Of a stretch of 48,513 nt of DNA, positions 34,220-42,799 are shown in pieces. A program made the position numbers and the translations under genes. The notes under the pieces were generated by a model. It ran no database searches. It was given only the letters and a program-made list of their open reading frames with translations, and was not told where the DNA came from. This stretch comes from Acidimicrobiaceae bacterium (GTDB taxonomy: Bacteria > Actinomycetota > Acidimicrobiia > Acidimicrobiales > Aldehydirespiratoraceae), in assembly GCA_009844405.1 (NCBI GenBank), contig VYBO01000014.1, forward strand, positions 1 through 48,513. The letters run 5' to 3'. Each line of letters begins with the position of its first letter. Positions within the stretch are counted from its first letter, which is position 1.

Positions 34220-35487
34220 GCGGCATCCTCGTGCTGGCCGCCGATCCCATGCTGGCTGGCGACATCGGCCTGGTCGAGGTCGTGTTGACGCTGGCCAAGG
34301 CAGTGGTGGCCTTCGGCTTCCTGCTGGTGGCCGTGATGCTGATGATCTGGTTCGAGCGCAAGCTGCTGGGAGGGATGCATCAGCGGTTCGGGCCCACGAT
34401 CGCCGGGCCTTTCGGCATCCTTCAGACCCTCGCCGACGGTACGAAGCTCTTCTTCAAGGAGGACCTGGTGCCGGACCGGTCGGACCGGTTCGTGTTCAAG
34501 CTGGCGCCGTACCTTTCGCTCATCCCGGCCTTCCTGGCGTTCGCCATCGTCCCCCTGGGCGGGGACTTCAACAACGGTGGCCAGGTCGAGTGGTGGGGCC
34601 GCACCACGTACCTCCAGGTGGCCGACCCGCCGATCGGGATCCTGCTGTTCCTGGCCATGAGTTCGGTCGCCGTCTACGGGGTGATGCTGGCCGGGTGGTC
34701 GTCGGGGTCCAAGTACCCCCTGCTGGGATCGGTGAGGGCGTCGGCGCAGATGGTGAGCTACGAGGCCGCGCTGGGTCTGGCGGTGGCATCGATCGTGCTG
34801 GTGACCGGGGGGCTGTCAACCCACGACATGGTGGTCGCGCAGGCGGCCGAGGGTTACTTCGGCATCGTCCCCCGCTGGAACGTGATCGTCACCGGACTGG
34901 TGCCTTTCATCGTGTTCATGATCGCGGGCACGGCCGAACTGAACCGCCCGCCGTTCGACTTGGTCGAGGCCGAGCAGGAGCTCGTGGGCGGCTTCCACAC
35001 AGAGTACTCGTCCATCCGTTTCGCGCTGTTCTTCCTGGCCGAGTTCATGAACACCATCACGATGTCGGCCATCATCGTCACCCTGTTCTTCGGCGGACCG
35101 GCCGGCCCGGTGCTGGTGAGCGAGGTGGGCGGCGTCGGCATTGCTTGGGCGTGGGGCGTGGTCTGGTTCTTCCTGAAGCTGTTCGTGCTGCTGTTCTGCT
35201 TCGTGTGGATGCGGGCCACGCTGCCCCGGTTCCGCTACGACCAGCTCATGGACCTTGGATGGAAGGCGCTCATACCGGTGGCGCTGGGTTGGTTCCTGTT
35301 CCTCACCGCCTTGGAGGTTGGCCGCGAGCGCGGCTGGAACGAGGCCGCGGTCACCGTCGTTTCGCTGCTGGTGTTCGCCGGAGCGGCCCTTCTGCTGGTC
35401 CGGGCGGTGCGAAGCGGACGCCGTGCCCGTGACCGCGAGGCCGCCCGCGCCGACGAGCCTTCCGACCCTGTCGAGGAGAGGGCCTGA
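34216..35487 (+). CDS. nuoH: NADH-quinone oxidoreductase subunit H
   Basis: A 423-aa membrane subunit, 8-9 TM helices. MLMIWFERKLLGGMHQRFGP near residue 42, TLADGTKLFFKEDLVP, the E-channel loop TAELNRPPFDLVEAEQELVG, and GFHTEYSSIRFALFFLAEF are diagnostic. It forms the quinone chamber with NuoB/D. A charged tail of about 30 residues (GRRARDREAARADEPSD) extends the C-terminus. Confidence 0.95.
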   Translation: MSGILVLAADPMLAGDIGLVEVVLTLAKAVVAFGFLLVAVMLMIWFERKLLGGMHQRFGPTIAGPFGILQTLADGTKLFFKEDLVPDRSDRFVFKLAPYLSLIPAFLAFAIVPLGGDFNNGGQVEWWGRTTYLQVADPPIGILLFLAMSSVAVYGVMLAGWSSGSKYPLLGSVRASAQMVSYEAALGLAVASIVLVTGGLSTHDMVVAQAAEGYFGIVPRWNVIVTGLVPFIVFMIAGTAELNRPPFDLVEAEQELVGGFHTEYSSIRFALFFLAEFMNTITMSAIIVTLFFGGPAGPVLVSEVGGVGIAWAWGVVWFFLKLFVLLFCFVWMRATLPRFRYDQLMDLGWKALIPVALGWFLFLTALEVGRERGWNEAAVTVVSLLVFAGAALLLVRAVRSGRRARDREAARADEPSDPVEERA

Positions 35488-35488
35488 C

Positions 35489-36118
35489 ATGGGCTACCTG
35501 CACGGTTTCGCCGTCACCCTGCGCCAGTTGTTCCTGCCCCGGGTCACCACCGACTACCGGGGCGGCTTCGACGACTCGCCCTCCGACGTCAAGCGGCCCA
35601 AGCCGGAGCGACTGCACGGTCGCCACGTGCTCAACCGCTACGACGACGGCATGGAGAAGTGCATCGGCTGCGAGCTGTGCGCGGGCGTGTGCCCGGCCGA
35701 CTGCATCTACGTGCGCGGCGCCGACAACGATCCCGACGATCCGGTCGCGCCGGGCGAGCGCTACGGCTACGTGTACGAGATCAACTACCTGCGCTGCATC
35801 CACTGCGATCTGTGCGTGGAGGCCTGCCCCACCCAGGCCATCACCGAGTCGAAGCTCTTCGAGTTCTCGTTCACCAGCCGCGACGACGCCATCTACACCA
35901 AGGACGAGCTGCTGGTGGACGACGACGGCCGGCCCCGCCGGATGCCGTGGGAGGACTGGCGGGAGGGCGACGACGCCTTGACCTCCGGCTGGATGCGGGC
36001 CACGTCGGCTTCCGGCGATCAGCGCTATGTGGGCGAGGTGGCCTGGTCGGGCGAGCTCGGCTACGGCGTGCGTGACGCTGAGCCCGCCGATGCTGGGGAG
36101 GAGCCGTCTAATGGCTGA
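35489..36118 (+). CDS. nuoI: NADH-quinone oxidoreductase subunit I
   Basis: A 209-aa protein with two [4Fe-4S] sites (N6a/N6b): CIGCELCAGVCPADCI and CIHCDLCVEACPTQAI. The N-terminal GYLHGFAVTLRQLFLPRVTT is the membrane-contact helix. The C-terminus has about 30 extra residues. GGAGAG upstream is a reasonable ribosome-binding site. It overlaps nuoJ by 8 bp. Confidence 0.95.
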   Translation: MGYLHGFAVTLRQLFLPRVTTDYRGGFDDSPSDVKRPKPERLHGRHVLNRYDDGMEKCIGCELCAGVCPADCIYVRGADNDPDDPVAPGERYGYVYEINYLRCIHCDLCVEACPTQAITESKLFEFSFTSRDDAIYTKDELLVDDDGRPRRMPWEDWREGDDALTSGWMRATSASGDQRYVGEVAWSGELGYGVRDAEPADAGEEPSNG

Positions 36119-36668
36119 GGCGGTGTTCGTCGTCTCGGCGGTGATCATCCTGGCCGGCGCGATCGGCGTGGTGGCCAGCCGCAACCCCGTGCACGCCGCC
36201 CTGTTCCTGGTGCAGACCCTGGTGGGCGTGGCCGTGCTGTTCGTGCTGAACGACGCTCACTTCTTGGCCGCGGTCCAGGTGGTCGTGTACGCCGGTGCCA
36301 TCGTGATCCTCTTCCTGTTCGTCATCATGCTGCTGGGCGTCGACAAGGCCGAGGAACTGAGGATCGAGCCCATCTTCGGGCAGCGTCCGCTGGCCGCCGT
36401 CGTCGGTGCGGCCCTGGCCGCGGTGCTTGGAGCGGTCGTCATCACCGGCGCTGACGTGCTCACCGGGCTGCGCCGCGCCGGCGGTGAGCGGTCGCTCGAC
36501 GGCGACGCCACCGACATCGAGCGCATGGGCCGGGTGCTGTTCGGTGAGTTCGCCTTCGCGGTGGAGATCACCGCGGCCCTGCTGACCGTGGCCGTGGTGG
36601 GCGCGGTCGTCCTGACCAGACGGGCGTCCCGCTCCGACGCGTCCGAGACGGCCGGCGCGGCCCCATGA
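36111..36668 (+). CDS. nuoJ: NADH-quinone oxidoreductase subunit J
   Basis: A 185-aa membrane protein with five TM helices. VVASRNPVHAALFLVQTLVG, DAHFLAAVQVVVYAGAIVIL and FLFVIMLLGVDKAEE are the conserved NuoJ blocks; the VVVYAGA helix holds the pi-bulge used for gating. ATG 36111 lies inside the nuoI end. The following gap to nuoK contains copy E of the dispersed repeat. Confidence 0.94.
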   Translation: MAEAVFVVSAVIILAGAIGVVASRNPVHAALFLVQTLVGVAVLFVLNDAHFLAAVQVVVYAGAIVILFLFVIMLLGVDKAEELRIEPIFGQRPLAAVVGAALAAVLGAVVITGADVLTGLRRAGGERSLDGDATDIERMGRVLFGEFAFAVEITAALLTVAVVGAVVLTRRASRSDASETAGAAP

Positions 36669-36671
36669 TTC

Positions 36672-36776
36672 CCGCTCTTGTTCGCTTCGCTCACGGGCCG
36701 CTCGGGCCACGGCCTCGCTCCGCGGCCGGCGTGGCGCCCACGCTCAGTCGGCCTATCCGCTCGGCCTCTGGAGACG
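36672..36776 (-). repeat. Dispersed core repeat, copy E (between nuoJ and nuoK)
   Basis: Core at 36672-36716 in minus orientation; companion motif GAGGCCGAGC at about 36764-36773, followed on the minus strand by GGATAG as in the 134-bp elements. It fills nearly the whole 112-bp gap between nuoJ and nuoK, the longest gap inside the nuo operon. Confidence 0.9.
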
Positions 36777-36780
36777 CGTG

Positions 36781-37095
36781 ATGGACCTGGCCGGACTCGC
36801 TGTGGGCTGGTACCTGGCGCTGTCGGTCGCGCTCTTCGCCATCGGCGGCGCCGGCCTGCTGGTGCGGCGCAACCCGTTGGTGATGTTCATGTGCGTGGAG
36901 CTGATGCTCAACGCGGTGAACGTGGCCTTCGTGGCCCTCGGTGCCGGGCTCAACGACGTGGGCGGTCAGGTCGCGGTGTTCTTCGTGCTGGTGGTGGCGG
37001 CCACCGAGGTGGTGATCGGTCTCGCACTGGTAGTGGCCATCAACCGGCGGCGCTCCGGCGCGACCGCCGACGACGTCTCGCTCTTGAAGGGCTGA
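36781..37095 (+). CDS. nuoK: NADH-quinone oxidoreductase subunit K
   Basis: A 104-aa, three-TM subunit, usual length. LLVRRNPLVMFMCVELMLNAVNVAF has the Glu of the antiporter-like channel, with a second Glu in VVVAATEVVIGLALVVAI. Start ATG 36781 (GTG 36778 immediately before it is also possible); the preceding sequence is part of repeat copy E, so the ribosome-binding site CTCTGGAGACGCGTG derives from its edge. Confidence 0.94.
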   Translation: MDLAGLAVGWYLALSVALFAIGGAGLLVRRNPLVMFMCVELMLNAVNVAFVALGAGLNDVGGQVAVFFVLVVAATEVVIGLALVVAINRRRSGATADDVSLLKG

Positions 37096-37096
37096 G

Positions 37097-38974
37097 ATGA
37101 TCGAGGCCGCCTGGCTCATCTGCGCCTTCCCGCTGGCCGGCTTCGCCGTGCTGCTGGCGCTGGGCCGCCGCCTCGGCGAGCCCCGAGCGGGCTGGTTGGC
37201 GACGGCGGCCATGGCCGGCTCCTTCGTGACGTCCGTGGCTGTCTTCTTCAGCCTGATGGGCCGCGACCCGGCCGAGCGCCGCTTCGTGGTCACCCTGTTC
37301 GAGTGGATCCCGGCCGGCGACTTCTCGGTAGACGCCGGCCTGCTCGTCGATCCGCTGTCGGTGACGATGGCGCTGTTCGTCACCGGGGTGGGGGCCCTCA
37401 TCCACCTCTACGCCATCGGCTACATGCACGGCGACGGCGACTTCTCGAAGTTCTTCGTCTATCTCAACCTGTTCGCCTTCTCGATGCTGGTGCTGGTGCT
37501 GGGCGACAGCCTGGCCCTCACCTTCCTGGGCTGGGAGGGGGTGGGGGTGTGCTCCTACCTGCTCATCTCGTTCTGGTTCACCGACGAGGCCAACGCCACC
37601 GCGGGCAAGAAGGCCTTCATCACCAACCGGGTGGGCGACTGGGGCTTCATGCTGGCCATGTTCTGGGCTTTCGGCGCGCTGGGGTCGGTGCGCTACCTGG
37701 ATCTGTTCGGCCAGGCCGGCTCGCTGTCGTCGACCACCGCGACCGCCATCGTGATCCTGCTCTTTGTGGGCGCGGCCGGGAAGTCGGCCCAGCTTCCCCT
37801 CCACATCTGGCTCCCCGACGCCATGGCCGGCCCCACCCCGGTGTCGGCGCTCATCCACGCGGCCACCATGGTCACGGCCGGCGTCTACCTGATGGTGCGG
37901 GTCAACCCGCTGATCGCGGTAGCCGACGCCTGGGCGCCCGACGTGATCGCCTGGGTCGGCGTGGCCACCGCCCTGTTCGCGGCGGGTGCGGCCATGGCCC
38001 AGAACGACATCAAGAAGGTGCTGGCCTACTCGACGATCAGCCAGCTCGGCTACATGATGCTGGCCGTCGGCACCGGTGCCTACGTGGCCGCCATCTTCCA
38101 CATGGTGACCCACGCCTTCTTCAAGGCGCTGCTGTTCCTGGGGTCCGGCTCGGTCATCCACGCCCTCGACGGCGACCAGGACATGCGCCGCTACGGGGCG
38201 TTGCGGGCCGCCATGCCGGTCACTGCCGTCACCTTCATCGTGGGCTGGCTGGCCATCGCCGGGGTTCCCCCGTTCGCGGGGTTCTGGTCCAAGGACGAGA
38301 TCCTGGCCTACGCATGGGACGCCAGCCCGGCGCTGTGGCTGGTGGGGATCGTCACTGCGGTCCTGACCGCGTTCTACATGAGCCGGCTGGTGTTCATGAC
38401 CTTCTACGGCGAGGCCCGACACTCAAGCGACGCCCACCCCCATGAGCCGTCGCGGCTGATGACCGCGCCGCTGGTGATGCTGGCCGCAGCTGCGGTCGTG
38501 GCCGGAGGACTCAACCTGCCGTTCACCAAGGACCTTCATTTCATGGGGGCGTGGCTGGAGCCCTCGCTGTTCGGCAACGAGGCCCACCTTGGCCTGGGCG
38601 GCGGGGCCCAGTGGCTGCTGGCGCTGGTGTCGATGGCCGGCGCGGCCATCGGGATCGCGGGCGCGGCGGCGGTGTACCTGCAGCACCGGCTGCCGGCCAG
38701 CCGGGTGGAGTTGCCGGCCGCGGCCCGGGCCTTCTACGTCGACGAGGCGTGGACCCGGTTCGTGGGCGGACCGGGGCGGCGGGCCTTCGAGGGGGTCGCC
38801 GCCTTCGACGCCAACGTGGTGGACGGCGCGGTGGACGGCGTGGGCCGCTCGGTGCGGGCCGGCGGCGCCGTGCTGCGGCGGGTGCAATCGGGCTTCGTCC
38901 GGTCGTACGCGCTGCTGACCGCGGCCGGCGCGGTCGCGCTGCTGGTCTGGTTCCTAGTAAGGACGAGCTTCTAG
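37097..38974 (+). CDS. nuoL: NADH-quinone oxidoreductase subunit L
   Basis: A 625-aa antiporter-like proton-pumping subunit. LALTFLGWEGVGVCSYLLI, AGKKAFITNRVGDWGFMLAM, GAAGKSAQLPLHIWLPDAMAG and STISQLGYMMLAVGTG are its blocks, holding the Lys/Glu/His of the half-channels. The C-terminal ~150 residues include the lateral helix. It starts two bases after nuoK. Confidence 0.95.
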   Translation: MIEAAWLICAFPLAGFAVLLALGRRLGEPRAGWLATAAMAGSFVTSVAVFFSLMGRDPAERRFVVTLFEWIPAGDFSVDAGLLVDPLSVTMALFVTGVGALIHLYAIGYMHGDGDFSKFFVYLNLFAFSMLVLVLGDSLALTFLGWEGVGVCSYLLISFWFTDEANATAGKKAFITNRVGDWGFMLAMFWAFGALGSVRYLDLFGQAGSLSSTTATAIVILLFVGAAGKSAQLPLHIWLPDAMAGPTPVSALIHAATMVTAGVYLMVRVNPLIAVADAWAPDVIAWVGVATALFAAGAAMAQNDIKKVLAYSTISQLGYMMLAVGTGAYVAAIFHMVTHAFFKALLFLGSGSVIHALDGDQDMRRYGALRAAMPVTAVTFIVGWLAIAGVPPFAGFWSKDEILAYAWDASPALWLVGIVTAVLTAFYMSRLVFMTFYGEARHSSDAHPHEPSRLMTAPLVMLAAAAVVAGGLNLPFTKDLHFMGAWLEPSLFGNEAHLGLGGGAQWLLALVSMAGAAIGIAGAAAVYLQHRLPASRVELPAAARAFYVDEAWTRFVGGPGRRAFEGVAAFDANVVDGAVDGVGRSVRAGGAVLRRVQSGFVRSYALLTAAGAVALLVWFLVRTSF

Positions 38975-40627
38975 ATGAGCGCGCTGGCTTCGACGTCCTT
39001 CCCGGCCGCCCTGACCGTGCTGGTGCTGGTCCCGGCGGCAGGGGCCTTGGTGCTGCTGGCCATGCCCCGCAACCGGCCCGACCTGTTCAAGCCGGTCGCG
39101 CTGGTGGCCTCGGCGACCTCCGCGGTTCTGGCGGTGTGGGTGCTCGCCGAGTTCGACGCCGGCTCCGCGGCGGTCTTCCAGTTCTGGCAGCAGTACGAGT
39201 GGATCTCGGGCTGGGGCGTCTCGTGGCAGGTCGGGGTGGACGGGCTGTCGCTTTTCCTGGTGGTGATGACCGCGCTGATCTTCCCGCTGGCCATCGTCGG
39301 CGTGGACGCCGAGCATTCGCCCAAGCCCTACTACGCCTGGATGCTCGTGCTGGAGGCCGGCTGCCTGGGCACGTTCTTGGCCCTCGACCTGGTCATGTTC
39401 TTCGTCTTCTTCGAGATCGTGCTGGTGCCCATGTACTTCCTGATCGGCGGTTGGGGCCACGGCCGGAGGGCCTACGCGGCCATCAAGTTCTTCCTGTTCA
39501 CCATGTTCGGCTCGGCCCTGATGCTGGTGGCCATCGTGGCCCTGGCCTTCCTGCACTCCTCGGCGGTGGGCGGCGCGGTGACTTTCGACCTGACCGCCAT
39601 CGCCGAGTCGCAGGTCCTGGCCACCAACACGGCCCGCTGGCTGTTCCTGGCCTTCGCGCTGGCCTTCGCGGTAAAGGTACCGCTGTTCCCGGTGCACACC
39701 TGGCTCCCCGACGCCCACACCAACGCGCCCACCGCCGGCTCGGTGATCCTGGCCGCGGTGATGCTGAAGCTCGGCACCTACGGACTGGTGCGCTTCGGCC
39801 TGTACCTCTTCCCGGAGGCGTCGGTGTACTTCGCGCCGCTCATGATCACGCTGGGGGTGATCGGCATCGTCTACGGCGCCATCGCCGCGGCCATGCAGCG
39901 GGACCTCAAGCGGCTCGTGGCCTACTCCTCGGTGGCCCACCTCGGCTTCATCGTGATCGGCACGTTCGCGCTCAACACCGAGGGCCTCACCGGCGGCGTG
40001 CTGCAGATGGTCAACCACGGCGTGTCCACCGGGGCGCTGTTCCTGCTGGTGGGCATGATCTACGAGCGCCGCCACTCCCGCGAGATCTCCGAGCTCGGCG
40101 GGTTGCAGAAGCCGGCGCCGCTGCTGGCCGCGGTGTTCATGGTGGTGATGCTGTCGTCGGTCGGGCTGCCGGGTCTCAACGGGTTCGTGGGGGAGCTGCT
40201 GGTGCTCCTCGGCGCCTTCAACGCCCACCGCTGGTGGGCGGTGGTCGCGGCCGCGGGTGTGATCCTGGCCGCGGTGTACCTGCTGTGGGCGTACCAGCGG
40301 GTGTTCCACGGCCCGGCCTCCGGCGCCAACGCGGAGATTCCCGACCTGCGCTGGCGTGAGGGCCTGGTGATGGTGCCGTTCGTCGCGGCCATCGTGTTCA
40401 TGGGCGTCTATCCCAAGCCGGTGATCGAGCGGATCGAGCCGGCGGTGGACGCCATCATCGCCCACGTGGAGGACAACGTGTCGGGCTTCGCCGAGCCCGT
40501 AGCCGACGTGCATCCCTCAGTGAGCCTCGAGGACCTGGCCCGCTCGACGGGCAAGGTCGAGCACAACGGCGGCGACAGTGGCGACCACAGCGGCGGCGGT
40601 GCCGAACACAGCGAGGAAGGCGGATGA
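38975..40627 (+). CDS. nuoM: NADH-quinone oxidoreductase subunit M
   Basis: A 550-aa antiporter-like subunit, immediately after the nuoL stop. LVMFFVFFEIVLVPMYFLIG, KVPLFPVHTWLPDAHTNAPT and LVAYSSVAHLGFIVIG are diagnostic. The C-terminus ends with a His/Gly/Asp-rich tail (about 25 residues) outside the domain. Its stop overlaps nuoN by four bases (ATGA). Confidence 0.95.
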   Translation: MSALASTSFPAALTVLVLVPAAGALVLLAMPRNRPDLFKPVALVASATSAVLAVWVLAEFDAGSAAVFQFWQQYEWISGWGVSWQVGVDGLSLFLVVMTALIFPLAIVGVDAEHSPKPYYAWMLVLEAGCLGTFLALDLVMFFVFFEIVLVPMYFLIGGWGHGRRAYAAIKFFLFTMFGSALMLVAIVALAFLHSSAVGGAVTFDLTAIAESQVLATNTARWLFLAFALAFAVKVPLFPVHTWLPDAHTNAPTAGSVILAAVMLKLGTYGLVRFGLYLFPEASVYFAPLMITLGVIGIVYGAIAAAMQRDLKRLVAYSSVAHLGFIVIGTFALNTEGLTGGVLQMVNHGVSTGALFLLVGMIYERRHSREISELGGLQKPAPLLAAVFMVVMLSSVGLPGLNGFVGELLVLLGAFNAHRWWAVVAAAGVILAAVYLLWAYQRVFHGPASGANAEIPDLRWREGLVMVPFVAAIVFMGVYPKPVIERIEPAVDAIIAHVEDNVSGFAEPVADVHPSVSLEDLARSTGKVEHNGGDSGDHSGGGAEHSEEGG

Positions 40628-42264
40628 TGGGCACGGTGCTGGCGCAGCTTCCGGTGCGGACGCCTTCCGTCGACTGGGCGGGCCTGCTGCCGGTGCTCCT
40701 GCCCGCCGCGGGCGCGCTGGTGTTGCTGATGGTCCGCTCGCTGGTGCCGAGCCGGCCTGGAGGCCGAGCAGGAAGGCGAGCGAAGCAGGTCCATACGGGC
40801 GAGGCCGTGGCCCGAGCGGCCCGTGAGCGCAGCGAACAAGAGCGGGAGGAACCCCGTCCCGACGCGTCTGGTTCGCACCTGCCCGCGCAGGTTCTCGTGC
40901 CGGCGGTGCTGGACGCGGTGTGGACGTTCGCGGTGGCGGTGGCCGGCCTCGTCTCGGTCGCAGTGCTGTGGCAGCGGGACGCGGACGTCGAAGCCTTCGG
41001 CGGACAGTTGGTGATGGACCGGATAGCGCTGTTCGTGGCCGCGGTGGTGCTGGGCTCGGTGGCGCTCGCCGCCCCGACCCTTCCCCGCTACTGCCGGCGC
41101 GTCGGCGTCGCCAGCGCGGAACTGTGCGTGCTGGCCCTGCTGGCTGCGGCCGGCGCGGTGGTCATGGCCGGGGCGGCCGATCTCATCGTGCTGTTCCTGG
41201 GGCTGGAGACCATGTCCATCGCGGCCTATGTGATGGCCGCGCTCAACCTGCGCCGGCTCGAGTCGCTGGAGGCCGGTCTCAAGTACTTCGTCCTGGGCGC
41301 CTTCTCCACCGCGTTCCTGCTGTTCGGCATCGCCCTGGTCTACGGCGCGACCGGCACCACCAACCTGGACGGGATCGCCGGCTATCTCGACACCTACATC
41401 GTGCTGCGCGACGGGATGCTGCTGGCCGGCCTGGCCATGCTGCTGGTGGGCCTGGGCTTCAAGGTGGCCGCCGCCCCGTTCCATGCCTGGGCGCCCGACA
41501 CCTACGTGGGCGCGCCGACGCCGGTGACAGCGCTCATGGCGTCGGCGGTGAAGGCGGCCGGATTCGCTGCACTGATCCGGGTCTTCGTGGAGGCGCTGGG
41601 CACCCGGGCCGACGACTGGCGGCCGGCCGTGTTCGCGCTGGCGTGCGCCACCCTGGCGGTCGGATCGGTCCTGGCCGCCGTCCAGAGCGATGCCAAGCGC
41701 ATCCTCGCCTACTCGTCGATCTCGCACGCCGGCTTCATCCTCGTCGGCGTGCAGGCCGCCTCCGATGAGGGCGTGGCCGCGGTGCTGTTCTACCTGGCCG
41801 CCTACGCCCCGGTCGCGGTGGGCAGCTTCACGGTGGTGGCCGTGCTGTCGGGCCAACGCGACGACCGCACCGGCCTGGACACCCTGGCCGGCCTGGGCAC
41901 CCGCCGACCGGCGCTGGCGCTAGGGCTGACCATCCTGCTGCTGGCCCAGGCCGGCGTGCCCTTCACGTCGGGCTTCGTGGCCAAGTTCTCGGTCATCGCC
42001 GCGGCGGTCGAGGCCCGCTCGTACTGGCTGGCGGTGGTGGCCATGGTGAGCGCAGTGGTCGCAGCCTTCGCCTACCTGCGGGTGGTGGTGGCCATGTACT
42101 TCCGCGACCCCGGTGACGAAGCCGACACAGCCGAGCAAGCGTCCAAGCCCGCAATCGGCATCGGCGCAGGAGCGGTCATCGTGGTCGCGGTGCTGTTGAC
42201 GGTGGCCATGGGCGTGGTCCCCGGCGTGCTGGAGTCCCTGTCCAGCACGGCGGCGGGGCTGTAG
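40624..42264 (+). CDS. nuoN: NADH-quinone oxidoreductase subunit N carrying an in-frame repeat insertion
   Basis: A 546-aa antiporter-like subunit. IVLFLGLETMSIAAYVMAAL, LKYFVLGAFSTAFLLFGIAL, KVAAAPFHAWAPDTYVGAPT and ILAYSSISHAGFILVG identify it. Residues about 45-85 between TM1 and TM2 are not NuoN: this stretch is dispersed repeat copy F in frame (GEAVARAARERSEQEREEPR), widening a loop that is normally only a few residues. The rest of the protein is uninterrupted, so it is probably functional. Confidence 0.93.
   Translation: MMGTVLAQLPVRTPSVDWAGLLPVLLPAAGALVLLMVRSLVPSRPGGRAGRRAKQVHTGEAVARAARERSEQEREEPRPDASGSHLPAQVLVPAVLDAVWTFAVAVAGLVSVAVLWQRDADVEAFGGQLVMDRIALFVAAVVLGSVALAAPTLPRYCRRVGVASAELCVLALLAAAGAVVMAGAADLIVLFLGLETMSIAAYVMAALNLRRLESLEAGLKYFVLGAFSTAFLLFGIALVYGATGTTNLDGIAGYLDTYIVLRDGMLLAGLAMLLVGLGFKVAAAPFHAWAPDTYVGAPTPVTALMASAVKAAGFAALIRVFVEALGTRADDWRPAVFALACATLAVGSVLAAVQSDAKRILAYSSISHAGFILVGVQAASDEGVAAVLFYLAAYAPVAVGSFTVVAVLSGQRDDRTGLDTLAGLGTRRPALALGLTILLLAQAGVPFTSGFVAKFSVIAAAVEARSYWLAVVAMVSAVVAAFAYLRVVVAMYFRDPGDEADTAEQASKPAIGIGAGAVIVVAVLLTVAMGVVPGVLESLSSTAAGL
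40756..40845 (+). repeat. Dispersed core repeat, copy F, inside nuoN
   Basis: Companion motif GAGGCCGAGCAGG starts near 40760; the standard core is at 40801-40845. The element is in frame in nuoN and adds roughly 35-40 codons to a TM1-TM2 loop. Confidence 0.92.
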
Positions 42265-42289
42265 TCCGCCGCCGACTCGAGCTGGGGGC

Positions 42290-42770
42290 TACGACGAACG
42301 CTCGGCAGCGGTTCGATGCTGCGGCGGTCGAGTTGGGCCTCGACATAGACGTTCGGCATCTTCCCCAGTGCACCCGCACAGCCGTCGAGGCGGCCGCCGC
42401 GGTGGGCTGCGAGCTGGGCCAGATCGTGAAGTCGCTGTTCTTCGAGTGCGACGGGCGAGCCGGTGCTTGCGCTGACCTCGGGCAAGAAACGCGTCGACAC
42501 GGCCGCCTCGGGCCGTGTCCTCGGCGGCTCGATGGCATGAGCCGATGCCGACTCCGTCAGGGACTCGACCGGCTACGCGATAGGGGAACGCCCCGTTCGG
42601 CCAGAGCCGACCACTGCGCACTGTCGTCGATGCCACGCTGCTGGAATATGAGCACGTGTGGGCCGCGGCCGGAACACCCGAGACTTGTCTTCGAGATCTC
42701 CAGCGAAGCTCTCGTCCGAGTCGCCTCAGGCGCCGTTGCCGACTTCTTGGCCCGAGCGGACTGGCTCCCT
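42290..42770 (+). pseudogene. ybaK/EbsC-type aminoacyl-tRNA deacylase remnant
   Basis: Plus-strand pieces in different frames line up with one YbaK-like protein: LGLDIDVRHLPQCTRTAVEA and GCELGQIVKSLFF (from about 42330) in one frame, then GEPVLALTSGKKRVDTAASG and SVRDSTGYAIG in the next, then VDATLLEYEHVWAAAGTPET, and VFEISSEALVRVASGAVADF at the end. Frame changes lie near 42450, 42585 and 42680, and a TGA splits the second piece. Intact members clear mischarged tRNA (Cys-tRNA-Pro or Ala). It is clearly broken. The long minus-strand open frame over it is a shadow. Confidence 0.8.
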
Positions 42771-42799
42771 TGGCCCGATCGAGCGTTGCTGGCCTGCCG

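Noticed and set aside
37040..41856. Long minus-strand open frames opposite nuoK-nuoN (up to 519 codons)
   Set aside because: They are His/Gln/Glu-rich shadows of high-GC genes on the plus strand; the plus strand has clear Nuo proteins.
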